From: Chromobacterium phragmitis
Lineage (GTDB): Bacteria > Pseudomonadota > Gammaproteobacteria > Burkholderiales > Chromobacteriaceae
Length of the DNA stretch: 64,000 nucleotides
Direction of reading: 5' to 3'
NCBI RefSeq assembly: GCF_003325475.1
Contig: NZ_CP029495.1
Coordinates: 1-64,000 of the forward strand
Below the pieces are notes generated by a model. It had not been told where the DNA came from. It made no database searches and saw only the letters and a list, made by a program, of their open reading frames with translations. Below are positions 16,480 through 24,899 of the stretch, in pieces (position 1 is the first letter of the stretch; the number at the start of each line of letters is the position of its first letter). Position numbers and translations under genes: made by a program.

Positions 16480-19421
16480 CGCCCAACCACTTCAGCGACA
16501 ATCTCCCGGATAATGTCCGCCTCGCGCTTTGCGCCGCCCCAAGCATCTACCCGCTTATCCACTTCTCCGGCCGCCCCCCCGCCTGGGAATTTTCGCGCCA
16601 AACGCGACAAAGCTTCCTGATAGCCGACAAATTTCGATACCTGAGAACGAATTTCCACATCGGATGGCGTCGTTGCATATGCCCATAACTCCACTGCACC
16701 CGGCTTGAAATACAGTACTCTCTCCACTGTCGCGCCTTTAATCCGACTATAAAACAGCATTGGCGCTCCCAACGAAGTCAAGCCTTGAATGCGATTGGCC
16801 AATGCCTCATCGGCATATTCACTCAAGTCCATCGTCTTCTTAAGATCGTCCCTCACCTCCTTGGAGTCAGCGCGCAGCACCCAAATGTTCGTAGCCAAAT
16901 TCATGATGGTTTTTGGAAAATCGGTATGCTCTTGAGACGCCAGGGCGATATGCACCTTGTATTTTCTTCCAACCCGCACCAAGGTTTCAATCATATTCAA
17001 CACCATGGGAGAGCTGATATTATGCAGCTCATCATAAACTATGCGCTTTACTTCATTACGATTTTTTCTTAGTTGCCGACGATGATATTCCATATACGCT
17101 GCTGGACACTCCATGGTTGGAACTACATCGTCATCCATGTAGAATCCTCTCGCCAAGAATGCGCTGGTTGCCAAATACATCACTTCGCCTTGTTTTTGAG
17201 ATGCCGCCCCTTGCCCGCCTGTCACATCCGCCAGATCGACCGCCACGATCTTGGCATTTGAAAAATCTAGTTCAGTCTCATACGCCAGTAAAGGGAAGCG
17301 ACTACTGATCGATCCCAGCATGCGATTAACGAAATCCAATATTGATGAGCCGCCAGGAATCGTAGCGTCAACATAATTATCTTTGATGCTTGGAGTTGCC
17401 TGCATGACCTGGCTAAGATCGGGAATGATGGGAACGGCATAACGCTGAGCGACAGAGGCGGCCCTGATCTCATTCTTGTTGAAAAGCATATCCACCACAT
17501 TCCACCAACTATCCCCCTCTTCAGGGTGTAAATTACAGCGGCGAAGCGCGTCATCCACCTCTGCATTCCGACGCGGCTGATATCTTTTTGGCTTTTCTAC
17601 AGAAAAATACCGATATGCTGCAGAGATCAGTGTATCCACTAATTCAGCAATTTCCGCGACCGGCTTATCCTGCCCAACCGGCGTCAACAATAATGTAATA
17701 AAATCCACCAAAAACCCTTTCTCATCCGGCACTGCGGATCGACAGCCAAGCATCGTATCAAAAGGGTTCATCGCATTACGCTTATCAATTGATAGGCGAT
17801 AATGTTGTGCTAGATATTGTTTATCCGCTGGAAGAGACTCTCTCACTGAGTCAATCAGGCCTTTCGATGAATAGCCAACATCCAAGATAGCCATTTTTGG
17901 AATATCGTCTTTACCTGGCTGGAGAATGGATGCCAGATTCAATGCTTGCAACAGAACGGACTTGCCAGAACCCATGGTGGCAAATATGACATCCACCCAT
18001 GCCTGCTGAATGCTAGAGCCGACCTGATAAATAAATAACTTGCCATCTTCGGTCAACATCATCATGTTCCCATAGTTCCATGGCGACGCAGGTCTCTCAA
18101 TGGGCAATATTGCAGATACAATCTGGCTTGGGATCACCAATTCAACGCCCATATTTCTAAATCCAGGCAGTGTACCAATTGCCATCTCCACCGGATTTCC
18201 ATACTCTTGAACAACTTGCCCGCCGCCCCATCCATTCAATGCCGCAGCTAGCTCTGTAAAGTTATCATTGGCCTCTTCGACGCTCCCCCCCCAGGTTGCG
18301 ACAGAAATTTTTAAACCAAGAAACGTTGCCAACCCTTCTTTTTCAAGGTCTTTCACCTCATTGATCGCATCCACAATTTTTGAATTCTCCCCTCCCAGAG
18401 TGGTAAACTTCAAAAATTGGGCTACAGTTTTTCTGGATGTCAGTCGACTGGATGCGCTACCTGATATCAATTGGAAAGCTATTCTAAATGGTATGTTAGA
18501 ATTTATTTTTGCCGTTGGCAAAATCCTAAGCAAACCATTGAAAACCTCTGGTTGTGAAATAGGAAATTCAAAATAACCCGCTGCATAGAATCGATTTCCA
18601 ATTTTTGAGACACCAGCTTCTGGCAGATTTGTCGCATTGCGTCGAAAAATCTGTAGTCCAGGCAATGGCGGGATAAAGTCATCCTTTTGTCCTGCCATTT
18701 CAGGCTTGGCTTTTGATGGAATGCTCTTTCTCTCTCTCATGGAATCTGGCGTAATCGGCTGTAAACCTTCCCCTCCGCCATCCCACAAATTCGCATTCAT
18801 AACAATAGCCTCTTCAAAAGACAGGCTTTTGGCTTTCAAACTGAATATACTGACCAACCCCTCCACATACTCTTTGCAAACGCCAAGATGCCGATTCCTC
18901 AATGCTGGAATAATGGATTCACTTTGCGCCATTTCACCACCGCTCCAGGAAGCAGCAATTTTTCGCATTTCCTTCGGCAAAATGGATGGAGATGTAGTCA
19001 CAACAATCATCGCCGTTTCTGAAGCAACCGTGTTACTCAAAATCCTTTGTCGCTCGTCGAGAATGAAATTGACATCCATGCCAATGCGTTGCGTTGCAGC
19101 GCGTATGCTATTTGTCAACTGATTGACTTCTCTTCTTGCAGACTCTTTATCTCGCTGAAAAATAAAATCTATGGTGATACCATTCTTGCGCGGCAATGAA
19201 CCAAGTAGTATGGACAGCTTTAATAGCCTTTCTTTATAAGCATCGCCATCAAAAGCCTGCAGCGCCCCATCCAATTGATACACCGACATGAGACTGCCGC
19301 CCCGAAGCGTGATGATGCTGCCGGACCCAGTCCTCCAAACACACTTATCCCAAAGCGCTCCGCCGCGCAACCTGGGTATACGCTTCATGAAATTATCAAA
19401 TGCTTCAAAAATGGTCGTCAT
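16476..19421 (-). CDS. dotO: DotO/IcmB (TraU) VirB4-like ATPase
   Basis: A 981-residue member of the VirB4-like ATPases of type IVB systems, on the cytoplasmic side of the inner membrane. It has Walker A ATMGSGKSV (near 484-492), a Walker B-like segment RIVYDELHNI and an IALASQEHTDFP motif near the C-terminus, all family features. The length is close to Legionella IcmB (about 1009). I chose the ATG at 19421 (MTTIFEAFDNFM) because GAGGTGG lies just upstream, not the longer frame from 19508. This gene is among the most AT-rich in the window. Confidence 0.9.
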   Translation of the reverse strand: MTTIFEAFDNFMKRIPRLRGGALWDKCVWRTGSGSIITLRGGSLMSVYQLDGALQAFDGDAYKERLLKLSILLGSLPRKNGITIDFIFQRDKESARREVNQLTNSIRAATQRIGMDVNFILDERQRILSNTVASETAMIVVTTSPSILPKEMRKIAASWSGGEMAQSESIIPALRNRHLGVCKEYVEGLVSIFSLKAKSLSFEEAIVMNANLWDGGGEGLQPITPDSMRERKSIPSKAKPEMAGQKDDFIPPLPGLQIFRRNATNLPEAGVSKIGNRFYAAGYFEFPISQPEVFNGLLRILPTAKINSNIPFRIAFQLISGSASSRLTSRKTVAQFLKFTTLGGENSKIVDAINEVKDLEKEGLATFLGLKISVATWGGSVEEANDNFTELAAALNGWGGGQVVQEYGNPVEMAIGTLPGFRNMGVELVIPSQIVSAILPIERPASPWNYGNMMMLTEDGKLFIYQVGSSIQQAWVDVIFATMGSGKSVLLQALNLASILQPGKDDIPKMAILDVGYSSKGLIDSVRESLPADKQYLAQHYRLSIDKRNAMNPFDTMLGCRSAVPDEKGFLVDFITLLLTPVGQDKPVAEIAELVDTLISAAYRYFSVEKPKRYQPRRNAEVDDALRRCNLHPEEGDSWWNVVDMLFNKNEIRAASVAQRYAVPIIPDLSQVMQATPSIKDNYVDATIPGGSSILDFVNRMLGSISSRFPLLAYETELDFSNAKIVAVDLADVTGGQGAASQKQGEVMYLATSAFLARGFYMDDDVVPTMECPAAYMEYHRRQLRKNRNEVKRIVYDELHNISSPMVLNMIETLVRVGRKYKVHIALASQEHTDFPKTIMNLATNIWVLRADSKEVRDDLKKTMDLSEYADEALANRIQGLTSLGAPMLFYSRIKGATVERVLYFKPGAVELWAYATTPSDVEIRSQVSKFVGYQEALSRLARKFPGGGAAGEVDKRVDAWGGAKREADIIREIVAEVVGR

Positions 19422-19562
19422 TTCCACCTCTTTTTTATATTTCCCAACACTTGGATTGTCTCGTATCGTACACATGACGCTCACCACATTGATTGAGTGC
19501 CTTGACATCCATCATTTCGATTTTTTCGCCACACTGCTCTGCAAACTTCTTTGCATTTCGCT

Positions 19563-20168
19563 TCAAAAAGCACGCAGCATGGACTCATCAAACTCTCTTA
19601 GCGATTCGATTCCATGCGGTCTGTATTCATATGGGAAGATGAGCCGCAGCCCATTTCTAGTCAATAATTCAACGGCTTCAGCATAAGAGTGCTCTCTAGC
19701 CTTAAGCAGCACCTTGAGATGAGTGGGCAACATATCCAGCGTGCCTTTTCCCATGTATGCTTCAATCACCTTGGAGGACTGGCTAAGATATGCATCTAGA
19801 TTTGGACATAGATTGCGTTTCATGATCCATGGCAAGCCGCGACAAATTCGATTGACGGCGACTTGAGTCCTGCCTTTTATGCCCCCCCAGTACGCTCCAG
19901 CGCGCAACGCGGCTCCGACATGCTGGGTCGCACGACAGTAATGACAGAGCACCAACCAGTTTTCTTCAATCAGGCTCTGATAATCGCCATCCAGCGGCTC
20001 TCCCTCCAGGAAGGACAAGGCGCGGTAACCACAAAAAGCGCAACAATGCCCCCTGGCCTCGAACAGTTCGCTGAGAAAGCTGCTGTCTGGCTCCGCCGCC
20101 AGCTGGTATAGCTCGCCATCCTCAATGCCTGGATAGTCCCGGTTCTTTAACACCAGCCCATTAATCAT
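19563..20168 (-). CDS. icmJ: DotN/IcmJ zinc-binding protein
   Basis: A 201-residue protein matching IcmJ/DotN in size (about 208) and in its HNH-like zinc site: CCAFCGYRAL (Cys43 and Cys46) and WLVLCHYCRATQHVG (Cys75 and Cys78). In Legionella DotN belongs to the DotL coupling complex. It lies directly upstream of dotO, as icmJ does beside icmB in Legionella. A terminator and AT-rich leader precede it, so it may begin a separate transcript. An intergenic stretch of 141 bp separates it from dotO. Confidence 0.8.
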   Translation of the reverse strand: MINGLVLKNRDYPGIEDGELYQLAAEPDSSFLSELFEARGHCCAFCGYRALSFLEGEPLDGDYQSLIEENWLVLCHYCRATQHVGAALRAGAYWGGIKGRTQVAVNRICRGLPWIMKRNLCPNLDAYLSQSSKVIEAYMGKGTLDMLPTHLKVLLKAREHSYAEAVELLTRNGLRLIFPYEYRPHGIESLREFDESMLRAF

Positions 20169-20235
20169 TTATATGTTTCATAAAATTATAATTATAACGA
20201 ACATTATATACGAAAATTTCACTGGCACACCAATG
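20169..20235 (-). promoter_or_regulatory. AT-rich leader with probable promoter for icmJ-dotO
   Basis: Between the terminator at 20236-20258 and the icmJ start lies a very AT-rich stretch. On the minus strand it contains TTTTCGTATATAATGTTCG, with a near-perfect TATAAT box. Being located after a terminator, it is a reasonable place for an internal promoter. It is part of a set of similar AT-rich leaders in this gene block (see findings). Confidence 0.4.
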
Positions 20236-20258
20236 AAAAACCCGCCGGGACTGGCGGG
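20236..20258 (-). terminator. Intrinsic terminator inside the dot gene block
   Basis: On the minus strand CCCGCC, a six-base loop (AGTCCC), GGCGGG and TTTTT form a canonical intrinsic terminator. It lies about 110 bp after the small pilin-like gene (20371-20724) and before icmJ, so the block is likely split into at least two transcripts here. Confidence 0.75.
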
Positions 20259-20370
20259 CTTGCGCAAGACTGGCTGCCTTGAGACGACTGGAAAATTCAG
20301 CCCCCATGCGGCAAGGGGCATCGATGCATGCGGCGCCATGCTGCGACATCCGTTTGCCGCCAGCGACTCC

Positions 20371-20724
20371 TTAGAATAGCGATGCCGCGCCCAGTCCGAT
20401 CCAGTTCGGCGCGAAATAAGCGATCACGCCTCCCAAGCCGGCAAGCACCGCGGTCTTCATGTGCCCCCGATCTTCCCGCCCCGGCTTGCCGCTGACATAT
20501 ACGTTCCATGCCGCGAATCCCATGCATGCGATCCCCACCAGCTGCAGCCCCGTGGCCAACGCTGTTTGCGCCGTGCTGAAGATGGTGTTGACCTTCTCCA
20601 CCGTTTCCACCAGCGATCCTTCGCGAGTCACCTGAGGCGCAGCGGACACGGCTGCGGAAACGCCCGACAACGCCATCACCAGAGGAGCGTACAGGTAGTG
20701 GATGCCGATTTTCTTGCCCTTCAT
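20371..20724 (-). CDS. Small TraR/IcmD-like membrane protein
   Basis: A 117-residue protein with a signal-anchor or signal peptide (YLYAPLVMALSGVSAAVSAA) followed by two hydrophobic helices (TALATGLQLVGIACMGFAAW and AVLAGLGGVIAYFAPNWIGL). This resembles VirB2/TrbC-like pilin proteins and the IcmD/DotP and TraR group of type IVB systems. It lies between another small membrane protein and icmJ, where IcmC/IcmD-type genes are expected. AGGAG stands six bases before the ATG. The exact orthologue is uncertain. Confidence 0.6.
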   Translation of the reverse strand: MKGKKIGIHYLYAPLVMALSGVSAAVSAAPQVTREGSLVETVEKVNTIFSTAQTALATGLQLVGIACMGFAAWNVYVSGKPGREDRGHMKTAVLAGLGGVIAYFAPNWIGLGAASLF

Positions 20725-20767
20725 TCACATCTCCTAGTTAAATATAGATACTATTTAATTAAATTTT

Positions 20768-21031
20768 TCACATCAGGCCAGGGAAAGTGTTTTTTACCAG
20801 ATTCCAACAATCCTCCATGTAGTACAGCATCACCCCGGCAAGAAAAAGAACTATGACCTTCCAGCCATCGCCCGCTTGGGCAAAGCGCGCATCCCCAGCC
20901 TTATACAACGACCAGCCCGCCTTCCCCATGGATAGCAGACCAAGAAACTGGCATCCGGCATACACCGCCTGCCGAATCGCGTTTCCCGCCTGCAATGCAT
21001 CGCCCGTCAACAGCGTTTGGTCAAACATCAT
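20768..21031 (-). CDS. Small TraQ/IcmC-like membrane protein
   Basis: An 87-residue protein with two hydrophobic segments (IRQAVYAGCQFLGLLSMGKAGW and WKVIVLFLAGVMLYYMED). The start codon (ATGATG) overlaps the dotG stop and GGAGG precedes it. Layout and position downstream of dotG match the small membrane proteins TraQ/TraR and IcmC/IcmD. It shares the pattern aromatic-Gly-hydrophobic-Gly with the next gene, so the two may be paralogues. Its inferred role is an inner-membrane channel component. Confidence 0.55.
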   Translation of the reverse strand: MMFDQTLLTGDALQAGNAIRQAVYAGCQFLGLLSMGKAGWSLYKAGDARFAQAGDGWKVIVLFLAGVMLYYMEDCWNLVKNTFPGLM

Positions 21032-22221
21032 TTGCCTCCGATAACCGCATCATCGAGAAACAACACGCCTACCAGCTCGTTCCTGTCCAATACGATTTCA
21101 GGCTTATTGAACCGCGCGGCGCCGGCCGCCGCCAGTTGGGACACAGCCTCCACCGTTTTCCCAAGGGCATACTTCCCCGGCTGATCGATTTTCGGCACAG
21201 TCGTAACCGAACCACCCGTCGAAATGGTGGTCTCGCCGCCACTGGTCAGAGCCGACGCATAATTCCCCAAGAAGGCTCCAGCGGCCAGCATGCCGAACCG
21301 GTCCAGATAGTGTCCGTTCACCGCGCTCGCAACCGCTTGAGAATTGGTGCTCTTATCCACGAGAACCGCATCTACGGCCACAACCCTGCCATCGGCCAGA
21401 CGCATCTTGGAAAGCTTGACAATCAAAGCGTCATAACCCTCCGCATAGGATCCAAACAGCTGCGCGTCGCGCCTAACGCCATCCTCCACAATTCTCACGA
21501 TGACCGTGGTGCCTTGTTGATACGATGAAGTCCGGCTTACGGTAACGGCGGCCAACCGTTCGCCGATCGAAGCGACTTTCTGCGCCCGATCCGCCGGGGT
21601 TCCCGGCGGCAGGCCATGCGCTTCTTCCTGCCTCCCCGCATTAGATGGCGCATGGCCATACCAATTGACCACCTTCTTATCCGGAGCGCCCTCCTTGGAC
21701 CCGCCGCCTTGAAACCTTCTCATCCAATCCGTCTGCCGCTGCACAGCCTGGGCGTCGACAGGCGGAGGCATTTGCCCCTGTGGGATCGGCGGCATCTGCC
21801 CGCCCCCCTGAGACAGGGCGCCGCCATCTGGACGCTCGCTCAACGCGCCGACTTCAGCCACATAGGCCCCGCCGCTCGCGATCGCATCCCTCTGCCTCCC
21901 CTCTTGCTGCCCATTCAGCAAGGCGTCTGCCGTCGGATAAAGCGCGGGCTGGCTATGGTTATCCATGCCAGGCAAAGCCCCGCCGTCCGCCTTCCCGGAC
22001 TCTTTCAATTTCTCGGGCGTGCTGGCCAGGCTGATTTCATCCGCTTTCTTGCCGTCCTTCGCCGCATTGAGCCTCTTCAGCCCCCAGGCGCCGCCAAAGA
22101 ACAACAACGCGATCACCCCCAGAACGGCCAGCCTCTTCTTGCTCGCCGCGCCCCCATGGCCCGCCTCCCCCGCTTGAGGCGGCTGGCTATCGAAATCCAC
22201 CGCTTCCTTCTTGTCACTCAT
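21028..22221 (-). CDS. dotG: DotG/IcmE (TraO), VirB10-like core component
   Basis: A 397-residue protein spanning from the inner membrane to the outer-membrane core. It has a short cytoplasmic N-terminus, one transmembrane segment (RLAVLGVIALLFFGGAWGL, near 30-50), a long Pro/Gln/Gly-rich linker (PPIPQGQMPPPVDAQ) and a C-terminal TrbI/VirB10-like domain with GTTVIVRIVEDGVRRDAQLF and GETTISTGGSVTTVP. It lacks the long pentapeptide-like repeats of Legionella DotG and is the size of R64 TraO. I chose the ATG at 22221 because it follows dotH after eight bases. Confidence 0.85.
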   Translation of the reverse strand: MSDKKEAVDFDSQPPQAGEAGHGGAASKKRLAVLGVIALLFFGGAWGLKRLNAAKDGKKADEISLASTPEKLKESGKADGGALPGMDNHSQPALYPTADALLNGQQEGRQRDAIASGGAYVAEVGALSERPDGGALSQGGGQMPPIPQGQMPPPVDAQAVQRQTDWMRRFQGGGSKEGAPDKKVVNWYGHAPSNAGRQEEAHGLPPGTPADRAQKVASIGERLAAVTVSRTSSYQQGTTVIVRIVEDGVRRDAQLFGSYAEGYDALIVKLSKMRLADGRVVAVDAVLVDKSTNSQAVASAVNGHYLDRFGMLAAGAFLGNYASALTSGGETTISTGGSVTTVPKIDQPGKYALGKTVEAVSQLAAAGAARFNKPEIVLDRNELVGVLFLDDAVIGGK

Positions 22222-22229
22222 CAGGCAAC

Positions 22230-23252
22230 CTATCGAATCACAATTGCTCGAGACGCGCCGCCTACACCCGCCACCACCGATGCTGGCCGGTAGTCGAATT
22301 CGTAGGCCACGCCCCCATCGTCGTCCCGTGTCGTCGTGCGGAAATTCCTGGGAGACAACAAGGTTACGCCCGGCCTCATCTTGATGAAGTAATGGCCATC
22401 CGAAATGCGCTTCCACACTCGGAGCGCATCTCCGCCGGAATGCGCGACCACGACCATCTCGTCTCCCACCGTCTCCTTCAGCACCGACAACAAAGCACCG
22501 GACAACGGCGTCTGGTATTCATCGCCCTTGCCCGCCCCCCCTCCCAGCCATGTCAATCTCAAATCCGCGGCGAAATCCACCTTTTCCCCGCCTTTGGGAA
22601 AAGACGACCGCACCCGCACCACGACCGGTCGAAAAGAACCGGAGGGGAAAATCGTCACCGTCGTCGCCCCGGACCCGACCGGATCGATCACGATCGCATC
22701 CTTGGCCTCGCTCCCTCCGCCATTGCCCGAGCCGGGGCCCGGCGCACCTTGCGCATCTCCCGGAATCGGATAAACGGACAGAATCGCCAAGCCAGGCACG
22801 TTGCCAGCGATCTTTACCGGCTGGCCCGCCACATCCGTCAACCGCAGGGTAAGCGGATATCCAACCGCGACATTGACATCAACGGTCTGTCCCGCTCTCA
22901 CCGGAATGGTCTTTTGCTCGCCGGCAACCGACGGCGAATCCCTCAACTTCTCCACGCGCTCCACCTGGCGTCGATAAAGCTTGATCTGGCCGGGATCGAA
23001 CGGGACCGCGTCCTTAACCACCGCGCCAAAAACCGGATCGGCGTCCATCGCCCTTTGCAATGGATCTTTCGATGCTTTCCTGATGGGTTGCGCACCCGCC
23101 GGAGCTTGCCTTGAGCCCGCCGACGACACGGCCAAGCGCGGATCATTGGCGCTGCCGGTCTGAAACTGCCCGGCGCCCGCCTGCGGATCCGCCGCCACGA
23201 CCTGCGCGGACCACAACGCCAATGCGAGCATGCCTAATGGTTTCTGCAGCAT
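22230..23252 (-). CDS. dotH: DotH/IcmK (TraN), outer-membrane ring component
   Basis: A 340-residue exported protein (leader MLQKPLGMLALALWSAQVVA) that forms the outer-membrane ring of type IVB systems with DotC and DotD. The family features are a region with PLTLRLTDVAGQPVKIAG, then VIDPVGSGATTVTIFPSG, and a C-terminal domain ending in RNFRTTTRDDDGGVAYEFDY. A Gly-rich loop (GAPGPGSGNGGGSE) lies near the middle. The gap to dotI is two bases. Confidence 0.85.
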   Translation of the reverse strand: MLQKPLGMLALALWSAQVVAADPQAGAGQFQTGSANDPRLAVSSAGSRQAPAGAQPIRKASKDPLQRAMDADPVFGAVVKDAVPFDPGQIKLYRRQVERVEKLRDSPSVAGEQKTIPVRAGQTVDVNVAVGYPLTLRLTDVAGQPVKIAGNVPGLAILSVYPIPGDAQGAPGPGSGNGGGSEAKDAIVIDPVGSGATTVTIFPSGSFRPVVVRVRSSFPKGGEKVDFAADLRLTWLGGGAGKGDEYQTPLSGALLSVLKETVGDEMVVVAHSGGDALRVWKRISDGHYFIKMRPGVTLLSPRNFRTTTRDDDGGVAYEFDYRPASVVAGVGGASRAIVIR

Positions 23253-23254
23253 GC

Positions 23255-23914
23255 CTACCCTCTGTCCTTGATCATGTAAAACGCAAGAATCCGGTAGTCC
23301 TTGACGCCATTCACCGTCAGCAACCCTATAGCCACTTTGAACTTCATCGTATTGTCGGAACGTTGCGTCCGGTTCAGATAAGACAGTGTGCCTTTCGCCT
23401 CGAATTCCCAGGCATCCACCCCGCCCTGCACACCCTTTGCCACAAGAACCGGCGAACTGGTGAACTTCATATTGCTGATGAGCTCGTTCTGCACCACTGA
23501 GCGGAAGGTTCCGGAAGCATCGAGCTCATTCTTGAAAGTCAGCCAAGCGTCTTCCGTGAAGAACTGGCGCGATGCCTCCGAGAAATGAGAATCCAGCTCG
23601 GTCCAGTTGTAATTCAGTATCTTGGGCAGCGCATAGCTGACCCATTGCCCTGCCTGATCCTCGTTGAAAACCGGCGACGCCTTGGTCAAAAGCTGGTATT
23701 GCCTGCCATCCGGCGTGACTGCGATAAAGTTGGGAGGCGGGTCTTTCTTCTTCACCAAGGCGACCAAGCCAATCTGCTGCAAGACACAAACCACCGCCAA
23801 GCCCAGGATGACCAATGTCTTGCGGCGGCCGTCATGGCGCAGATTGCCCTCTTCGCCCAGGCTGCTCCTCAGGGCCTGATCAATCTCTTTCTCGTTCATA
23901 TCTAGCAGAGACAT
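23255..23914 (-). CDS. dotI: DotI/IcmL (TraM) inner-membrane protein
   Basis: A 219-residue VirB8-like protein. It has a cytoplasmic N-terminus, one transmembrane segment (LVILGLAVVCVLQQIGLVALV, near 35-55) and a periplasmic NTF2-like domain with NWTELDSHFSEASRQFFTE, FRSVVQNELISNMKFTSSPV and LSYLNRTQRSDNTMKFKVA. I chose the ATG at 23914 (MSLLDMNEKEI): it gives a length close to Legionella IcmL (212), and the longer frame from 24010 would run through the likely promoter. It is the first gene of the block. Confidence 0.85.
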   Translation of the reverse strand: MSLLDMNEKEIDQALRSSLGEEGNLRHDGRRKTLVILGLAVVCVLQQIGLVALVKKKDPPPNFIAVTPDGRQYQLLTKASPVFNEDQAGQWVSYALPKILNYNWTELDSHFSEASRQFFTEDAWLTFKNELDASGTFRSVVQNELISNMKFTSSPVLVAKGVQGGVDAWEFEAKGTLSYLNRTQRSDNTMKFKVAIGLLTVNGVKDYRILAFYMIKDRG

Positions 23915-23941
23915 TGTCTTTCCGAGGTTTTTATTTAATAA

Positions 23942-23970
23942 AATATATACTTCATCAAACATTTTAACAA
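23942..23970 (-). promoter_or_regulatory. Candidate sigma70 promoter of the dot-pil block
   Basis: On the minus strand TTGTTA (23965-23970) and TATATT (23942-23947) are separated by exactly 17 bases and lie 28 bases upstream of the chosen dotI start. The region is the divergent gap to the rightward CysQ-like gene. The match to the consensus is 4/6 at -35 and 4-5/6 at -10. AT-rich DNA makes chance matches likely, hence the moderate confidence. Confidence 0.45.
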
Positions 23971-24068
23971 CCAACCCATGAAATTGCCAACTGCTTTTAT
24001 CCATAGCCATTGCCAGCCCAACTCATTCGGCGTATCAATTGCCGTCATCCATTCGTCCGGAAACCGCC

Positions 24069-24809
24069 ATGCATGACGATCACCAACTGGCCGCGCTGGC
24101 TGCCGCAGCCGCCGCGGCGCTGCTGCTGGAACTGCGCGGCGCCGCCGCCCAAGACAGCAAAGCGCTTGGCGCTCGCGGGGATGCGGAATCCAACGCCTTG
24201 ATCCTTCAAACGCTGCGCGCGGCTCGGCCGGAAGACGGCGTGCTGTCCGAAGAATCCGTCCCGGCGCCCTCCAGGCTGACGCAGCACCGGGTCTGGATCG
24301 TAGATCCGCTGGACGGCACCCGCGAATATGGCGAATCCTGCCGCGAAGATTGGGCGGTGCACGTGGCGCTGTCCGTGGATGGCCAGCCTGCCGCGGCGGC
24401 TGTCGCCCTGCCTGCCCGAGAAGAGTTGTTTGCCACTCCCGCCCCCGCGCTCGCCCCCGCGCCGCCAGGCCGGCTCAAGATACTGGTCAGCCGCAGCCGG
24501 CCGCCAGCGCTGGCCGAACGCGTCGCCGCCCGGCTGGACGCCGAGCTGGTGCCGATGGGCTCGGCCGGCGCCAAGGCGATGGCGGTGCTGCGCGGCGAGG
24601 CCCACGCCTACCTGCACGCCGGAGGCATGAACGAATGGGATACCTGCGCGCCGGTGGGCGTGGCGCTGGCAGCCGGCCTCTACGCGTCGCGGATAGACGG
24701 CTCGCCCTGCGTGTTCAATCAGGCGGACGTGAAGATGCCGGACCTGCTGATCTGCCGGCCGGAGCTGGCGGAGACGCTGCTGGCGGCTATCGCCGCGGAA
24801 GCCGGCTGA
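24069..24809 (+). CDS. CysQ/inositol-monophosphatase family phosphatase
   Basis: A 246-residue Mg2+-dependent phosphatase of the IMPase superfamily, most like CysQ (3'(2'),5'-bisphosphate nucleotidase, which recycles PAP in sulfur assimilation). The motifs are GVLSEES (metal-binding Glu), WIVDPLDGTREY (motif A) and EWDTCAPVGVALAAG (motif B). An SRSRPPALAE stretch matches the CysQ ISRSH region. The protein is Ala-rich and the N-terminal VTxAD motif of CysQ is poorly kept (GDAESNALI). I took the ATG at 24069 (MHDDHQLAAL) rather than the upstream TTG. It is divergent from the dot block. Confidence 0.7.
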   Translation: MHDDHQLAALAAAAAAALLLELRGAAAQDSKALGARGDAESNALILQTLRAARPEDGVLSEESVPAPSRLTQHRVWIVDPLDGTREYGESCREDWAVHVALSVDGQPAAAAVALPAREELFATPAPALAPAPPGRLKILVSRSRPPALAERVAARLDAELVPMGSAGAKAMAVLRGEAHAYLHAGGMNEWDTCAPVGVALAAGLYASRIDGSPCVFNQADVKMPDLLICRPELAETLLAAIAAEAG

Positions 24810-24899
24810 GACGCCGCCACTGAACAGCCCCATCTGAACCCAAACGCGCGCGGCCGCGATACTGGCGCCGGATCAACACGCCAGAAGAAAGGCCGCACC

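Noticed and set aside
23255..24010. Longer DotI start at 24010
   Set aside because: It would place the coding start upstream of the likely promoter and add about 30 residues not expected in IcmL; the ATG at 23914 gives the family length.
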